A stretch of DNA of 64,000 nucleotides, taken from positions 34,242-98,241 of the forward strand of contig CAKRJT010000011.1 in NCBI GenBank assembly GCA_934351925.1, written 5' to 3'. The notes under the pieces are model-generated. The model was not told the DNA's origin, made no database searches, and saw only the letters and a program-made list of their open reading frames with translations. A program made the translations under genes and the position numbers. The stretch's first letter is position 1, and every line of letters begins with the position of its first letter. This DNA is from an uncultured Lachnospiraceae bacterium. GTDB taxonomy: Bacteria > Bacillota > Clostridia > Lachnospirales > Lachnospiraceae. This document shows positions 52,068-59,825 of this stretch, piece after piece.

Positions 52068-52997
52068 ATGAATATCACAATAACGGGAAATCTTGGCGGC
52101 GGAAAAAGCAGCGTATGCAGGGAACTTGAAAAATACGGATTTAAAATTATAACCGGCGGAGGGCTTTTCAGGGATATTGCTAAGGAGAAGGGCGTTTCCG
52201 TACTTGAGCTCAATGAACTAGCCAAGGCTGACCGCTCAATTGACGATTTGATTGACAAACGTACTGCAAAGATAGGAAAAGAGGAGGACAATGTCCTCTT
52301 TGATTCAAGACTGGCATGGCATTTTGCACCGGACAGCTTTAAGGTGTTTCTTTTGACGGACAGCTACGAAGCGGCACGCAGAACCTTTGCAGGCGGAGCG
52401 AGAGAGGCTGAGGAATACTCTGACATCAATGCTACAATGGCAGGTTTAAAGCAGAGAGCGGATCTTGAGAGAGCACGCTTCAAGGAGCTTTACAATATTG
52501 ATTACTATAACAGAAATAATTACGACCTCATCATAGAGAGCACATACGCTTCACCGGAGCAGATTGCAAAGGAGATTATGAGAAATTTTGAGGAATATAA
52601 GGCAGAGAAGTTCCATTCAAGGCTTGAGCTCAACATAAGAACCTTCTATCCTACAAAGAAGTTTGCCGATTTTGACAAGGAGGCGTTCGAGAAAAAGTCA
52701 GCCGAACTCCGCGGTAGCGATGCGCTCTGTATGAACAGCATACCTGTGCTGGCAGGTAATAACGGATATACATATGTTCTCGAGGGAGCTGAGGATGTAT
52801 ACGCCGCAATCAGCACCGGAGGAGTGTTCGGCTGTGTAGATTATATACGCGCGGACGAGGCGGCTAAGGAGCTTGTGCCACAGCTTGGCAGGAGCGATAT
52901 GGCTGAGTATGAGAAGCTTGCGGATTTCAAGTATCTTGTGTATCCGGATGAGCTTGGCGGTAAGCCCGGCTTCCTGCTCAACGTGTATGGAAAGTAA
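52068..52997 (+). CDS. Cytidylate-kinase-like P-loop protein with C-terminal extension
   Basis: A 309-residue protein. The N-terminal 180 residues are a nucleoside-monophosphate-kinase-type fold: Walker A GNLGGGKSS (residues about 7-15), VLFDSRLAWHF, and a lid-like region with RADLERARFKELYNIDY, typical of the cytidylate kinase (Cmk/AAA_17) group. The remaining 125 residues (LELNIRTFYPTKKFADFDKE onward) have no recognised family. Standard Cmk has about 220 residues and no such tail. The usual GGPAG-type loop is replaced by GNLGGGKSS. It could be a kinase for an unusual nucleotide or other substrate; the next gene across the terminator is a PurF-like protein. Confidence 0.75.
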   Translation: MNITITGNLGGGKSSVCRELEKYGFKIITGGGLFRDIAKEKGVSVLELNELAKADRSIDDLIDKRTAKIGKEEDNVLFDSRLAWHFAPDSFKVFLLTDSYEAARRTFAGGAREAEEYSDINATMAGLKQRADLERARFKELYNIDYYNRNNYDLIIESTYASPEQIAKEIMRNFEEYKAEKFHSRLELNIRTFYPTKKFADFDKEAFEKKSAELRGSDALCMNSIPVLAGNNGYTYVLEGAEDVYAAISTGGVFGCVDYIRADEAAKELVPQLGRSDMAEYEKLADFKYLVYPDELGGKPGFLLNVYGK

Positions 52998-53061
52998 GAA
53001 GTAAACAATCATTAAATATAAAAGCCAAGTCTGAAAATAAATATTATGCAATTTATTTGCG

Positions 53062-53104
53062 CCTCCGAGTGGCATGTGTGGTGACTGACACTTGGAGGTT
53101 TTTT
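53062..53104 (+). terminator. Terminator after the kinase-like gene
   Basis: CCTCCGAGTG (53062-53071) pairs with CACTTGGAGG (53089-53098), one position being G-T, and six T residues follow. Confidence 0.85.
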
Positions 53105-53156
53105 GTATAATAAGAAATTATGTTAAACTTCTCTATTATTGAATTTCACAAATCTA

Positions 53157-53185
53157 TTGACACATCCACCACAAAGCACGATAAT
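53157..53185 (+). promoter_or_regulatory. Promoter of the PurF-like gene
   Basis: A consensus TTGACA (53157-53162), 17-base spacer and GATAAT (53180-53185). The start would be near 53192, leaving a leader of about 100 bases. The leader contains GCTGCAG...CGGCTGC self-complementarity but no recognised purine riboswitch. Confidence 0.7.
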
Positions 53186-53292
53186 TATATTATATGCGGA
53201 AATATATACAAGACAGCATTACATTTAAAATAGCTGCAGGCAGTATTTTCGGCTGCATATCTATGAATATACATTTAAGGAGACAAAATACA

Positions 53293-54699
53293 ATGGGTGG
53301 ATTTTTCGGAGTGACATCACAGCACGATTGTGTATTTGATTTGTTTTTCGGTATTGATTATCATTCACATCTCGGAACGAGACGAGGCGGCATGGCGGTA
53401 TACGGTAAGGACGGCTTCAACAGAGCCATTCACAATATCGAGAATGCACCGTTTAGGACGAAGTTCGATAAGGACGTAAACGAGATGAAGGGAATTTACG
53501 GCATCGGCTGCATTTCCGATTATGAACCACAGCCGCTTATTATCCGCTCACATCATGGAACTTATGCCATAACTACAGTTGGAAAGATTAACAATAATGA
53601 TGAGCTTGTGCAGAAGCTTTTTAACGAGGGGCACACACACTTTTTTGAGATGAGCGGCGGTGAGATTAATGCGACTGAGCTGGTTGCTGCGCTCATCAAC
53701 CAGAAGGACAATCTGATTGAGGGTATTAGATACGCGCAGGAGTCGATTGACGGTTCGATGTCGATTCTTCTTATGAATCAGGCGGGAATATATGCAGCGC
53801 GTGACAGATACGGACGTACACCTGTTGTGATTGGGCGCAAGGAGGATGGCTTCTGCGCTTCGTTTGAGAGCTTTGCGTATAAGAATTTAGGCTACAATGA
53901 TTACAGGGAGTTAGGACCGGGTGAGATTGTGGTTATGACGGAGAAGAACTGCGTGACGCTTGCACATCCGAACAAGGAGATGAAGATATGTACATTCCTC
54001 TGGGTTTATTACGGATATCCGGCAAGCTCGTATGAGGGAATAAGCGTGGAGCAGATGCGTTATAACTGTGGTGTGAAGATGGCTATGAGGGATAACGTGA
54101 AGCCCGACATTGTGGCAGGAGTACCTGATTCGGGTACGGCACATGCTGTTGGTTATGCCAATGCATCGGGCATTCCTTTTTCAAGACCGTTTATCAAGTA
54201 TACACCTACATGGCCAAGGTCATTCATGCCGACTATACAGAGTAAGAGAAATCTCATTGCCAAGATGAAGCTTCTTGCGGTAGATGATCTTATAAAGGAT
54301 AAGAGCCTTCTGCTTATCGACGATTCGATTGTGCGCGGAACACAGCTTCGTGAGACAACGGAGTTTCTTTACCAGAGTGGGGCGAAAGAGGTGCATATAA
54401 GACCTGCATGTCCGCCGCTTCTCTATGGCTGTAAATATCTCAACTTCTCGCGCTCGTCATCGGAGATGGATCTGATAACTAGAAGAGTTATAGAGAGGCT
54501 CGAGAACGGCAATGTGACAGACGAAGTTCTGCGTGAGTACGCCGACCCTGAGTCCGAGAAGTACGACAGAATGGTTGAGGAGATAAGAAAAGAGCTCAAC
54601 TTCACATCGCTCAGGTTCAACAGGCTTGATGATATGCTCGATGCGACGGGATTGCCGCACGAGTGTCTGTGTACATACTGCTGGGATGGCAGGGAATAA
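53293..54699 (+). CDS. Amidophosphoribosyltransferase-like protein lacking the glutaminase nucleophile
   Basis: The start at 53293 (AAGGAGAC upstream) gives 468 residues; the longer frame from 53194 has no ribosome site. The order of domains is that of PurF: N-terminal Ntn glutaminase-like part, then a phosphoribosyltransferase part with the PRPP motif LLIDDSIVRGTQ (about residues 339-350) and VAGVPDSGTAHAVGYA. In PurF the residue after processing is the nucleophilic Cys (CGVFG); here the matching stretch is MGGFFGV, with Gly in that position, and RGGMAVYG replaces the RGQEGAG loop. C-terminal cysteines, including CTYC, resemble those that hold the iron-sulphur cluster in Bacillus PurF. It may use ammonia or another substrate, or be a non-catalytic relative; this cannot be decided from the sequence. 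Confidence 0.85.
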   Translation: MGGFFGVTSQHDCVFDLFFGIDYHSHLGTRRGGMAVYGKDGFNRAIHNIENAPFRTKFDKDVNEMKGIYGIGCISDYEPQPLIIRSHHGTYAITTVGKINNNDELVQKLFNEGHTHFFEMSGGEINATELVAALINQKDNLIEGIRYAQESIDGSMSILLMNQAGIYAARDRYGRTPVVIGRKEDGFCASFESFAYKNLGYNDYRELGPGEIVVMTEKNCVTLAHPNKEMKICTFLWVYYGYPASSYEGISVEQMRYNCGVKMAMRDNVKPDIVAGVPDSGTAHAVGYANASGIPFSRPFIKYTPTWPRSFMPTIQSKRNLIAKMKLLAVDDLIKDKSLLLIDDSIVRGTQLRETTEFLYQSGAKEVHIRPACPPLLYGCKYLNFSRSSSEMDLITRRVIERLENGNVTDEVLREYADPESEKYDRMVEEIRKELNFTSLRFNRLDDMLDATGLPHECLCTYCWDGRE

Positions 54700-54718
54700 T
54701 TGAGAAGGAAAAGGAAAA

Positions 54719-54778
54719 GTGTGAAATCGTAAAAAGCACGTTTTTCATTATTATTTAAGTCACTGCAAAAGCAGTGGA
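54719..54778 (+). other. Double hairpin before the S1-domain gene, related to the fla elements
   Basis: TGAAATCGT (54722-54730), a seven-base loop and ACGTTTTTCA (54738-54747) form a hairpin matching the second hairpin of the elements after fliJ and flgE, including the following ATTATTATTT (ATTACTATTT in copy 1). CACTGC AAAA GCAGTG (54761-54776) then forms another hairpin just before GGAATGGAG, paralleling hairpin 3 plus GGAATGGAG of copy 1. Confidence 0.65.
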
Positions 54779-54791
54779 ATGGAGGATTATT

Positions 54792-55691
54792 ATGGAAAGC
54801 ATGGAAGATTACAAGGATTTATATGAAGCTTCATTTAAGAAGTTCAGAGTTGGCGATATAGTGAAGGGAACCGTAATATCCGTTGACGAGAATGGAGTGG
54901 TTATTGACCTTAATTATTATGCACCCGGTTTTATTGCGGTCGACGAGTTCTCGGATAATCCGGATTTCTCAATAGAGGAGGAAGTTAAGGTTGGCGATGA
55001 GGTGACGGCAGCAGTCGTTGCGACGGATGACGGTGCCGGCAATATTGTCCTATCTAAGAAGCAGGCAAGCCATGAGACGGCTTGGGAGAAATTCCGCGAA
55101 TGGAAGGCTGAGGGCAGACGCTTGAGCGTTAAGGCTGCCGAGGCTGTGAACGCAGGGGTTGTGTGCTATCTTGAAGGAATACGCGCCTTCATTCCGGCAT
55201 CGAAGCTTGCACTCCACTATGTGGAAAATCCGGCAGAGTATGTTGGACAGACGGTCGATGCCGTTGTCATAACAGTCGATGAGGAGAATGAGAAGCTTGT
55301 GCTGTCATGCCGTGAAATTCTCCAGGAGAAGCTTGATGAGCAGAGGAGTGAACAGGTAAAGAGACTTGCCGTCGGTTCTATAGTGAACGGAAAGGTTGAG
55401 AGCCTCAAGGATTATGGCGCATTTGTTGATATAGGCGATGGTGTGAGCGGACTTGTCCATATTTCGCAGATTCCTTATCCTAAAAAGCTTGTGCATCCTA
55501 AGTATGCGCTTAAGGAGGGGCAGGAGGTAACTGTCAAGATAACGAAGATTGAGAACGGCAAGGTCAGCCTTTCGATGAAGGACGTCAACGAGGCGATTGA
55601 CAAGGAAGTTGACGAGGAGCCTGTCGAGTATGTAAGCAATGAGACTGTGGGCACCGGCATGGGGGATTTATTTAAGAAGCTGGGCTTTTAA
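54792..55691 (+). CDS. RNA-binding protein with three S1 domains
   Basis: A 299-residue protein starting at 54792 (GGAGGAT upstream). Three S1-type OB folds are visible: near residues 18-88 (VGDIVKGTVISVDENGVVIDL), near 105-175 (a diverged copy, VKAAEAVNAGVVCYLEGIRAFIPASKLA) and near 185-260 (VGSIVNGKVESLKDYGAFVDI with GLVHISQI and KVSLSMKD). It resembles the shortened ribosomal protein S1-like proteins of Firmicutes, which bind mRNA. The gene probably stands in its own transcription unit, and its 5' region carries a double hairpin that could allow self-regulation. Confidence 0.88.
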   Translation: MESMEDYKDLYEASFKKFRVGDIVKGTVISVDENGVVIDLNYYAPGFIAVDEFSDNPDFSIEEEVKVGDEVTAAVVATDDGAGNIVLSKKQASHETAWEKFREWKAEGRRLSVKAAEAVNAGVVCYLEGIRAFIPASKLALHYVENPAEYVGQTVDAVVITVDEENEKLVLSCREILQEKLDEQRSEQVKRLAVGSIVNGKVESLKDYGAFVDIGDGVSGLVHISQIPYPKKLVHPKYALKEGQEVTVKITKIENGKVSLSMKDVNEAIDKEVDEEPVEYVSNETVGTGMGDLFKKLGF

Positions 55692-55710
55692 CAAATGAAG
55701 GTGATTATAT

Positions 55711-56889
55711 ATGGATTACTCCGGAGCGATAATAAAAGAATATGATGAGATGGCAGACAGACGTGTGGCTGCAGTTTGCAGGATAAACGTGGCGTTTATG
55801 ATTATTGTAGGTCTGCTGAATGTGCTTGGAATATTTATTATTGAGATGAAGATGCTCATGTTCGTCGTGGGTGCTTCAATAATAATATATATGCTTCCCA
55901 CGCTTTTATATAATGTACTGGGGATTCATAAGGGATGTGTGAGATACATAATTCTTTTCCTGCTGGTAGTGCTGGCCGGTCTGGAATACGCTGTGTTGTC
56001 GTACCATGTTATACTCATGTTGTCATTTCCCCTTGTCATTGCATGCCTTTACAGCAGGAACAGATATGTCATTTATGTGTCGGTGCTCACTGTACCTATG
56101 CTTGTCGTGTCGCATCTGGCTGCCTTTGCACTGAAGGTTGTGCCGGACGAGCCGCTTGTGACTTTGAAGGGGGTTATTTTGTATGGAATCCTGCCAAGAC
56201 TTCTTGAAATGTTCGCCTTTATTGTGGCAGCGTATTTCATAGCTGACAGGATGCAGGCTCTTGTCGGAAGGGTTCTGTTAAAAAACAAGGAGTTGTATGC
56301 TGACCAGGAAAATACCCTTACGTCATTGTCGGAGATTATCGAGTCACAGTCGGAGCATACGGGAACGCATGTAAAGAGGGTTGCGCTATACACGGATATA
56401 ATATGCCGCGGACTCGGAATTTCGGAGGAGGAGAGCTGGAAGATTTCACAGGCATCTAAGATGCACGATGTCGGAAAGATTATCGTTCCGCTTGAAATTC
56501 TTGAGAAGGCGGGAAAACTTACGCCCGAGGAGTTCGAGATTGTCAAAAAGCATACCGACTATGGAAAGAAAATGCTCGAAAATTCTCCGGGTGAGCTTAT
56601 GCAGCTCGGTGCAGTCATAGCTTACGAGCACCATGAGAGGTGGGACGGAACCGGCTATCATGGTCTGAAAGGGGAGGAGATTCACCCGGCGGCAAGATGT
56701 GTTGCCCTCGCTGACGTGTTCGATGCCCTGGTATCAAAAAGACCATATAAAGAAGCATGGTCTTATGAGAAAGTGAGGGAGGAAATTAAATCACAGCGCG
56801 GGAAGCAGTTTGCACCCGAGGTCGTCGATGTGTTCCTGCGGGAGTTTGATAAATTCAGGGAAGTCTGCGAGTCTGCGGAGAATATGTGA
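55711..56889 (+). CDS. Membrane HD-GYP-type phosphohydrolase
   Basis: A 392-residue protein. The N-terminal half contains about six membrane segments (residues about 22-195). The C-terminal half is an HD-GYP domain: HTGTHVKRVALYTDI, metal-binding HD in MHDVGK (about residues 251-256), KHTDYGKKML, HHERWDGTGYH (about residues 308-318), ALADVFDALVSKRPYKEAW. HD-GYP proteins hydrolyse cyclic-di-GMP. The usual GYP is replaced by GYH in this protein. With the PilZ protein at 38663 it suggests cyclic-di-GMP signalling. The gene follows the S1-domain gene by 19 bases and ends at a bidirectional terminator. Confidence 0.85.
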   Translation: MDYSGAIIKEYDEMADRRVAAVCRINVAFMIIVGLLNVLGIFIIEMKMLMFVVGASIIIYMLPTLLYNVLGIHKGCVRYIILFLLVVLAGLEYAVLSYHVILMLSFPLVIACLYSRNRYVIYVSVLTVPMLVVSHLAAFALKVVPDEPLVTLKGVILYGILPRLLEMFAFIVAAYFIADRMQALVGRVLLKNKELYADQENTLTSLSEIIESQSEHTGTHVKRVALYTDIICRGLGISEEESWKISQASKMHDVGKIIVPLEILEKAGKLTPEEFEIVKKHTDYGKKMLENSPGELMQLGAVIAYEHHERWDGTGYHGLKGEEIHPAARCVALADVFDALVSKRPYKEAWSYEKVREEIKSQRGKQFAPEVVDVFLREFDKFREVCESAENM

Positions 56890-56937
56890 TGATAATGAAT
56901 CTTTTATAGTATAATTATAATCGACGAACTAAAAGCA

Positions 56938-57004
56938 TAAAAACACCATTCTGATGAATTATTACATAGGCTTAGATGTAATATTCATCGGAATGGTGTT
57001 TTTG
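56938..57004. terminator. Bidirectional terminator between HD-GYP gene and uxaC
   Basis: A near-perfect stem of about 27 base pairs (56939-56967 with 56976-57003; one extra T at 56960) with an A tract on the left and T tract on the right, which serves both converging genes. Confidence 0.9.
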
Positions 57005-57039
57005 TTGTGGCTGTAAGCCTGCGTCAGACAGTTGTTGAA

Positions 57040-58461
57040 TTACTTCTCAACAGTGTCGAGCTTGAAACCGAAGTATCTTACGGCGTTGTTGTAGGAGATG
57101 TCTCTTACCATGCCGCCGAGAGTCTTCATATCGGCAGGATACTCACCGTTCTCAACCCACTTGCCGAGAAGTTCGCACATGATTCTTCTGAAATATTCGT
57201 GTCTCGTATAAGATAAGAAACTTCTGGAGTCTGTGAGCATACCGATGAAGTTGCCGAGAAGTCCTAAGTTGGCGAGTGATGTCATCTGGTCTGTCATACC
57301 TACCTTGTGGTCATTGAACCACCATGCAGAACCCTGCTGAATCTTGCCGACAGCGGTTGAATCCTGGAAGCAGCCGAGTACTGTTCCGATAGCAGCGTTG
57401 TCAATAGGATTGAGAGAGTAGATGATGGTCTTTGGAAGCTCGTCTGTTGCGTTCATGCTGTTAAGGAAATCAGCCATCTCAGCGGAAGAGCTGTATGTAT
57501 TGATGCAGTCATAGCCTGTATCAGGTCCGAGCTGGTTGTAACGGAATACGTTGTTATCTCTCTTAGCACCGTAGTGGAGCTGCATAGCCCATCCGAGCTT
57601 GTTGTACTCCTTGCCTACGAATGTCATGAATGCTGTCTTGAACTTGAGCTCTTCTTCCTTCGTGAGAGTAGCACCGCCAAGTCTCTTAGCAAATATAGCC
57701 TCAATCTCCTCTGCTGTAGCAGGCTTGTACATAACATACTCAAGAGCATGGTCAGAAGCGCGGCAGCCCATTGAATCAAAGAATGCCATTCTTTTTACAA
57801 GAGCTTCCTTAAGTCCTTCGAAGCTCTTAATCTCTACGCCGCTGACTTCGGAAAGCTTAGCAAGGTAGTCTGTGTAGTCAGGCTTCTCAATGTTCATAGC
57901 CTTGTCAGGTCTCCATGCAGGAAGTACCTGTACATCAAATGTAGGGTCTGCGGCAATCTGCTTGTGGTACTCAAGTGAGTCAACAGGATCGTCGGTTGTA
58001 CAGATAAGTGTAACACCGGACTTCTTGATGATGTTGCGGACTGTCATGGAATCCTCGGCAAGCTTCGCGTTACAGATGTTCCATACTTCCTCGGCTGTAT
58101 CGCCGTTTAAAACACCATGGTAGTCAAAGTATCTCTGAAGCTCAAGATGGCTCCAGTGATAGAGTGGGTTGCCGATGGCTTTGGTAAGTGTCTCAGCCCA
58201 CTTCTGGAATTTCTCTCTGTCAGATGCACCGCCTGTTATATAGTACTCGTCAACACCGTTAGAACGCATCTGTCTCCACTTATAGTGGTCGCCGCCGAGC
58301 CATACCTGAGTGATGTTCTCGAACTTGCGGTCCTCTGCGATTTCCTTAGGGTTGATGTGGCAGTGATAGTCTAATATAGGCATATTCTCTGCGTAATCAT
58401 GGAATAATGTCTTTGCTGTGTCTGTGGAAAGTAAGAAATCCTTGTCCATAAACTGTTTCAT
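57040..58461 (-). CDS. uxaC: Uronate (glucuronate/galacturonate) isomerase
   Basis: UxaC (473 residues) converts D-glucuronate to fructuronate and D-galacturonate to tagaturonate, the first step of uronate use. Family features include the N-terminal YHCHINPKEIAEDRKFENI and WLGGDHYKWRQMRSNGVDE, the metal-dependent amidohydrolase-type H-x-H, and the late SWWFNDHKVGMTDQMTSLANLGLL and GMLTDSRSFLSYTRHEYFRR blocks. The AGGAGG ribosome site lies at about 58471-58476 in plus coordinates. It is the second gene of a minus-strand unit after the LacI-type regulator, 70 bases away. Confidence 0.97.
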   Translation of the reverse strand: MKQFMDKDFLLSTDTAKTLFHDYAENMPILDYHCHINPKEIAEDRKFENITQVWLGGDHYKWRQMRSNGVDEYYITGGASDREKFQKWAETLTKAIGNPLYHWSHLELQRYFDYHGVLNGDTAEEVWNICNAKLAEDSMTVRNIIKKSGVTLICTTDDPVDSLEYHKQIAADPTFDVQVLPAWRPDKAMNIEKPDYTDYLAKLSEVSGVEIKSFEGLKEALVKRMAFFDSMGCRASDHALEYVMYKPATAEEIEAIFAKRLGGATLTKEEELKFKTAFMTFVGKEYNKLGWAMQLHYGAKRDNNVFRYNQLGPDTGYDCINTYSSSAEMADFLNSMNATDELPKTIIYSLNPIDNAAIGTVLGCFQDSTAVGKIQQGSAWWFNDHKVGMTDQMTSLANLGLLGNFIGMLTDSRSFLSYTRHEYFRRIMCELLGKWVENGEYPADMKTLGGMVRDISYNNAVRYFGFKLDTVEK

Positions 58462-58531
58462 AGTCTTTAACCTCCTGATTGTGGTATTGCCTGCAATATA
58501 TGCAGATTAATGTACCTGATTGTTGATACAT

Positions 58532-59533
58532 TTAAAACTTGGTTGTGCCGCGCTTTACTATGTCGGCTGTTATGTTGGTCTTGCATGGTACATTGCTTCC
58601 GTTGAACACACCCATGAGAGTGTTGACGGTCGTGATGCAGAGTGCCTCTACCTTACTGTCGATGGATGTGAGCTCAGGATCTGTACAGCTTGCAACGATT
58701 GTGTTGTTATAGCCGACGATGCTCAGATCATCAGGAACCTTCATGTCGTGTGCGTGTGCGAACTTGAGTGCACCAACGGCGAGCGAATCGTCCGAGGTGA
58801 CAACGGCACCGAAACGGAGTCCGCGGTCATAGAGCTGGGTCAGATAATCTCTCGCGTTTGCGATATTCTTGTTGCAAAGATGAAGAAGCTCATTATTAAT
58901 AGGTATATTATGAACAAAATGTGCTTTTTTAAAGCCTGCAAGCTTGCACTGACCGGAGAGGGAAGTGCTTGTATACAGATATACAATGTTGCGGCAGCCA
59001 TTCTTTATAAGAGAGTCTGTAACCTCGTAGACGGCATTCTCATCATCACAGAGCGTTCCATATATGTTAGGAGCGTCAAGATATCCGTTGACTAACATAA
59101 TAGGAAGCTTCGCTGCCGCGTCTATAATATATTTGTTCTCGGCAGCCTTTGTCTCAAGAAATTTCGAACCAACAAGTATAACAGCATCAACGCGCTTGGA
59201 GAGAAGAAGCTCCAAATAGTCCTTCTTGGTGGAGAGTTCATTGCCCGTACAGCATAAAATCGCATCGTAGCCGTTCGCGCGCAGCTCTCTCTCAAGGTAG
59301 TAGACAGCGTTGGCAAGATATACATCGGAGGAATCCGTACACATGATGCCTATGGTTTTCATGGTGTTAAGACCAAGACCTCGGGCAAATACATTCGGTG
59401 TATAACCGATTTCCTTCATAACCGAGAGTACCTTCTGTTTCGTCTTTTCGCTGACATTGTTGTTGCCGTTGATGACGCGTGATACAGTTGCAATGGATAC
59501 TCCGGCTTTTTTGGAAACATCATAAATATTCAT
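58532..59533 (-). CDS. LacI family regulator of the hexuronate locus
   Basis: A 333-residue LacI/GalR family protein. N-terminal helix-turn-helix: MNIYDVSKKAGVSIATVSRV with INGNNNVSEKTKQKVLSVM. The rest is a periplasmic-binding-protein-type ligand domain (IGIMCTDSSDVYLANAVYYL, AVVTSDDSLAVGALKFAHAH). It is transcribed with uxaC and divergently from uxaB, which points to a repressor of uronate use. A palindrome in each divergent promoter (59558-59571 and 59691-59704) would be its target. Gal- or glucuronate-derived inducers are expected but not shown. Confidence 0.92.
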   Translation of the reverse strand: MNIYDVSKKAGVSIATVSRVINGNNNVSEKTKQKVLSVMKEIGYTPNVFARGLGLNTMKTIGIMCTDSSDVYLANAVYYLERELRANGYDAILCCTGNELSTKKDYLELLLSKRVDAVILVGSKFLETKAAENKYIIDAAAKLPIMLVNGYLDAPNIYGTLCDDENAVYEVTDSLIKNGCRNIVYLYTSTSLSGQCKLAGFKKAHFVHNIPINNELLHLCNKNIANARDYLTQLYDRGLRFGAVVTSDDSLAVGALKFAHAHDMKVPDDLSIVGYNNTIVASCTDPELTSIDSKVEALCITTVNTLMGVFNGSNVPCKTNITADIVKRGTTKF

Positions 59534-59557
59534 GCGCCTAAATTCCTTTCTGAATAA

Positions 59558-59571
59558 TGTAAGTACTTACA
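59558..59571. promoter_or_regulatory. Palindromic operator candidate in the lacI-uxaC promoter
   Basis: TGTAAGTACTTACA, a perfect palindrome just downstream of the minus-strand promoter. It differs from the site before uxaB (TGAAAGCGCTTACA) at only three positions, suggesting common recognition and autorepression. Confidence 0.7.
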
Positions 59572-59584
59572 TACTTATGAGGCT

Positions 59585-59613
59585 ATTATACAATGGCATT
59601 TTTTCAAAAACAA
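59585..59613 (-). promoter_or_regulatory. Promoter of the lacI-uxaC unit
   Basis: On the minus strand: TTGTTT (59613-59608), 17-base spacer, TATAAT (59590-59585). The start would fall near 59578, before the palindrome at 59571-59558. Confidence 0.75.
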
Positions 59614-59654
59614 GTGTATTATGGAAAAAAGTAATATTTTTTTAAAAAATCTCA

Positions 59655-59683
59655 TTGACTTATTGGTGATTTCACCATATAAT
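59655..59683 (+). promoter_or_regulatory. Promoter of uxaB-uxaA
   Basis: TTGACT (59655-59660), 17-base spacer, TATAAT (59678-59683). The spacer contains a palindrome, TGGTGATTTCACCA (59664-59677), which could hold a second regulator between the polymerase contacts. Confidence 0.85.
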
Positions 59684-59690
59684 CAAAGCA

Positions 59691-59704
59691 TGAAAGCGCT
59701 TACA
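59691..59704. promoter_or_regulatory. cre-like/LacI operator at the uxaB start site
   Basis: TGAAAGCGCTTACA fits the catabolite-responsive element consensus TGWAANCGNTNWCA at every position and lies at the expected transcription start. It is also nearly the same as the palindrome before the lacI-type gene, so either CcpA, the local regulator or both may bind it. Confidence 0.78.
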
Positions 59705-59825
59705 TTTTTTAGAACGGAATGTAAGAAAATGTAAGAAGAGTGATTTTACACCGTTTGAATCGGCATGTTTATGGATGGAGCGCTGCGTAACTGATAACAA
59801 TTTATTATATCTAAGGAGAATTGTG

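Noticed and set aside
53192..53292. Purine or guanine riboswitch in the leader of the PurF-like gene
   Set aside because: The conserved junction pattern of purine riboswitches is not found, and the leader is short.
59720..59745. Direct repeats of TGTAAGAA between the uxaB promoter and gene
   Set aside because: They resemble half of the LacI operator but are not palindromic and may be chance in an AT-rich leader.
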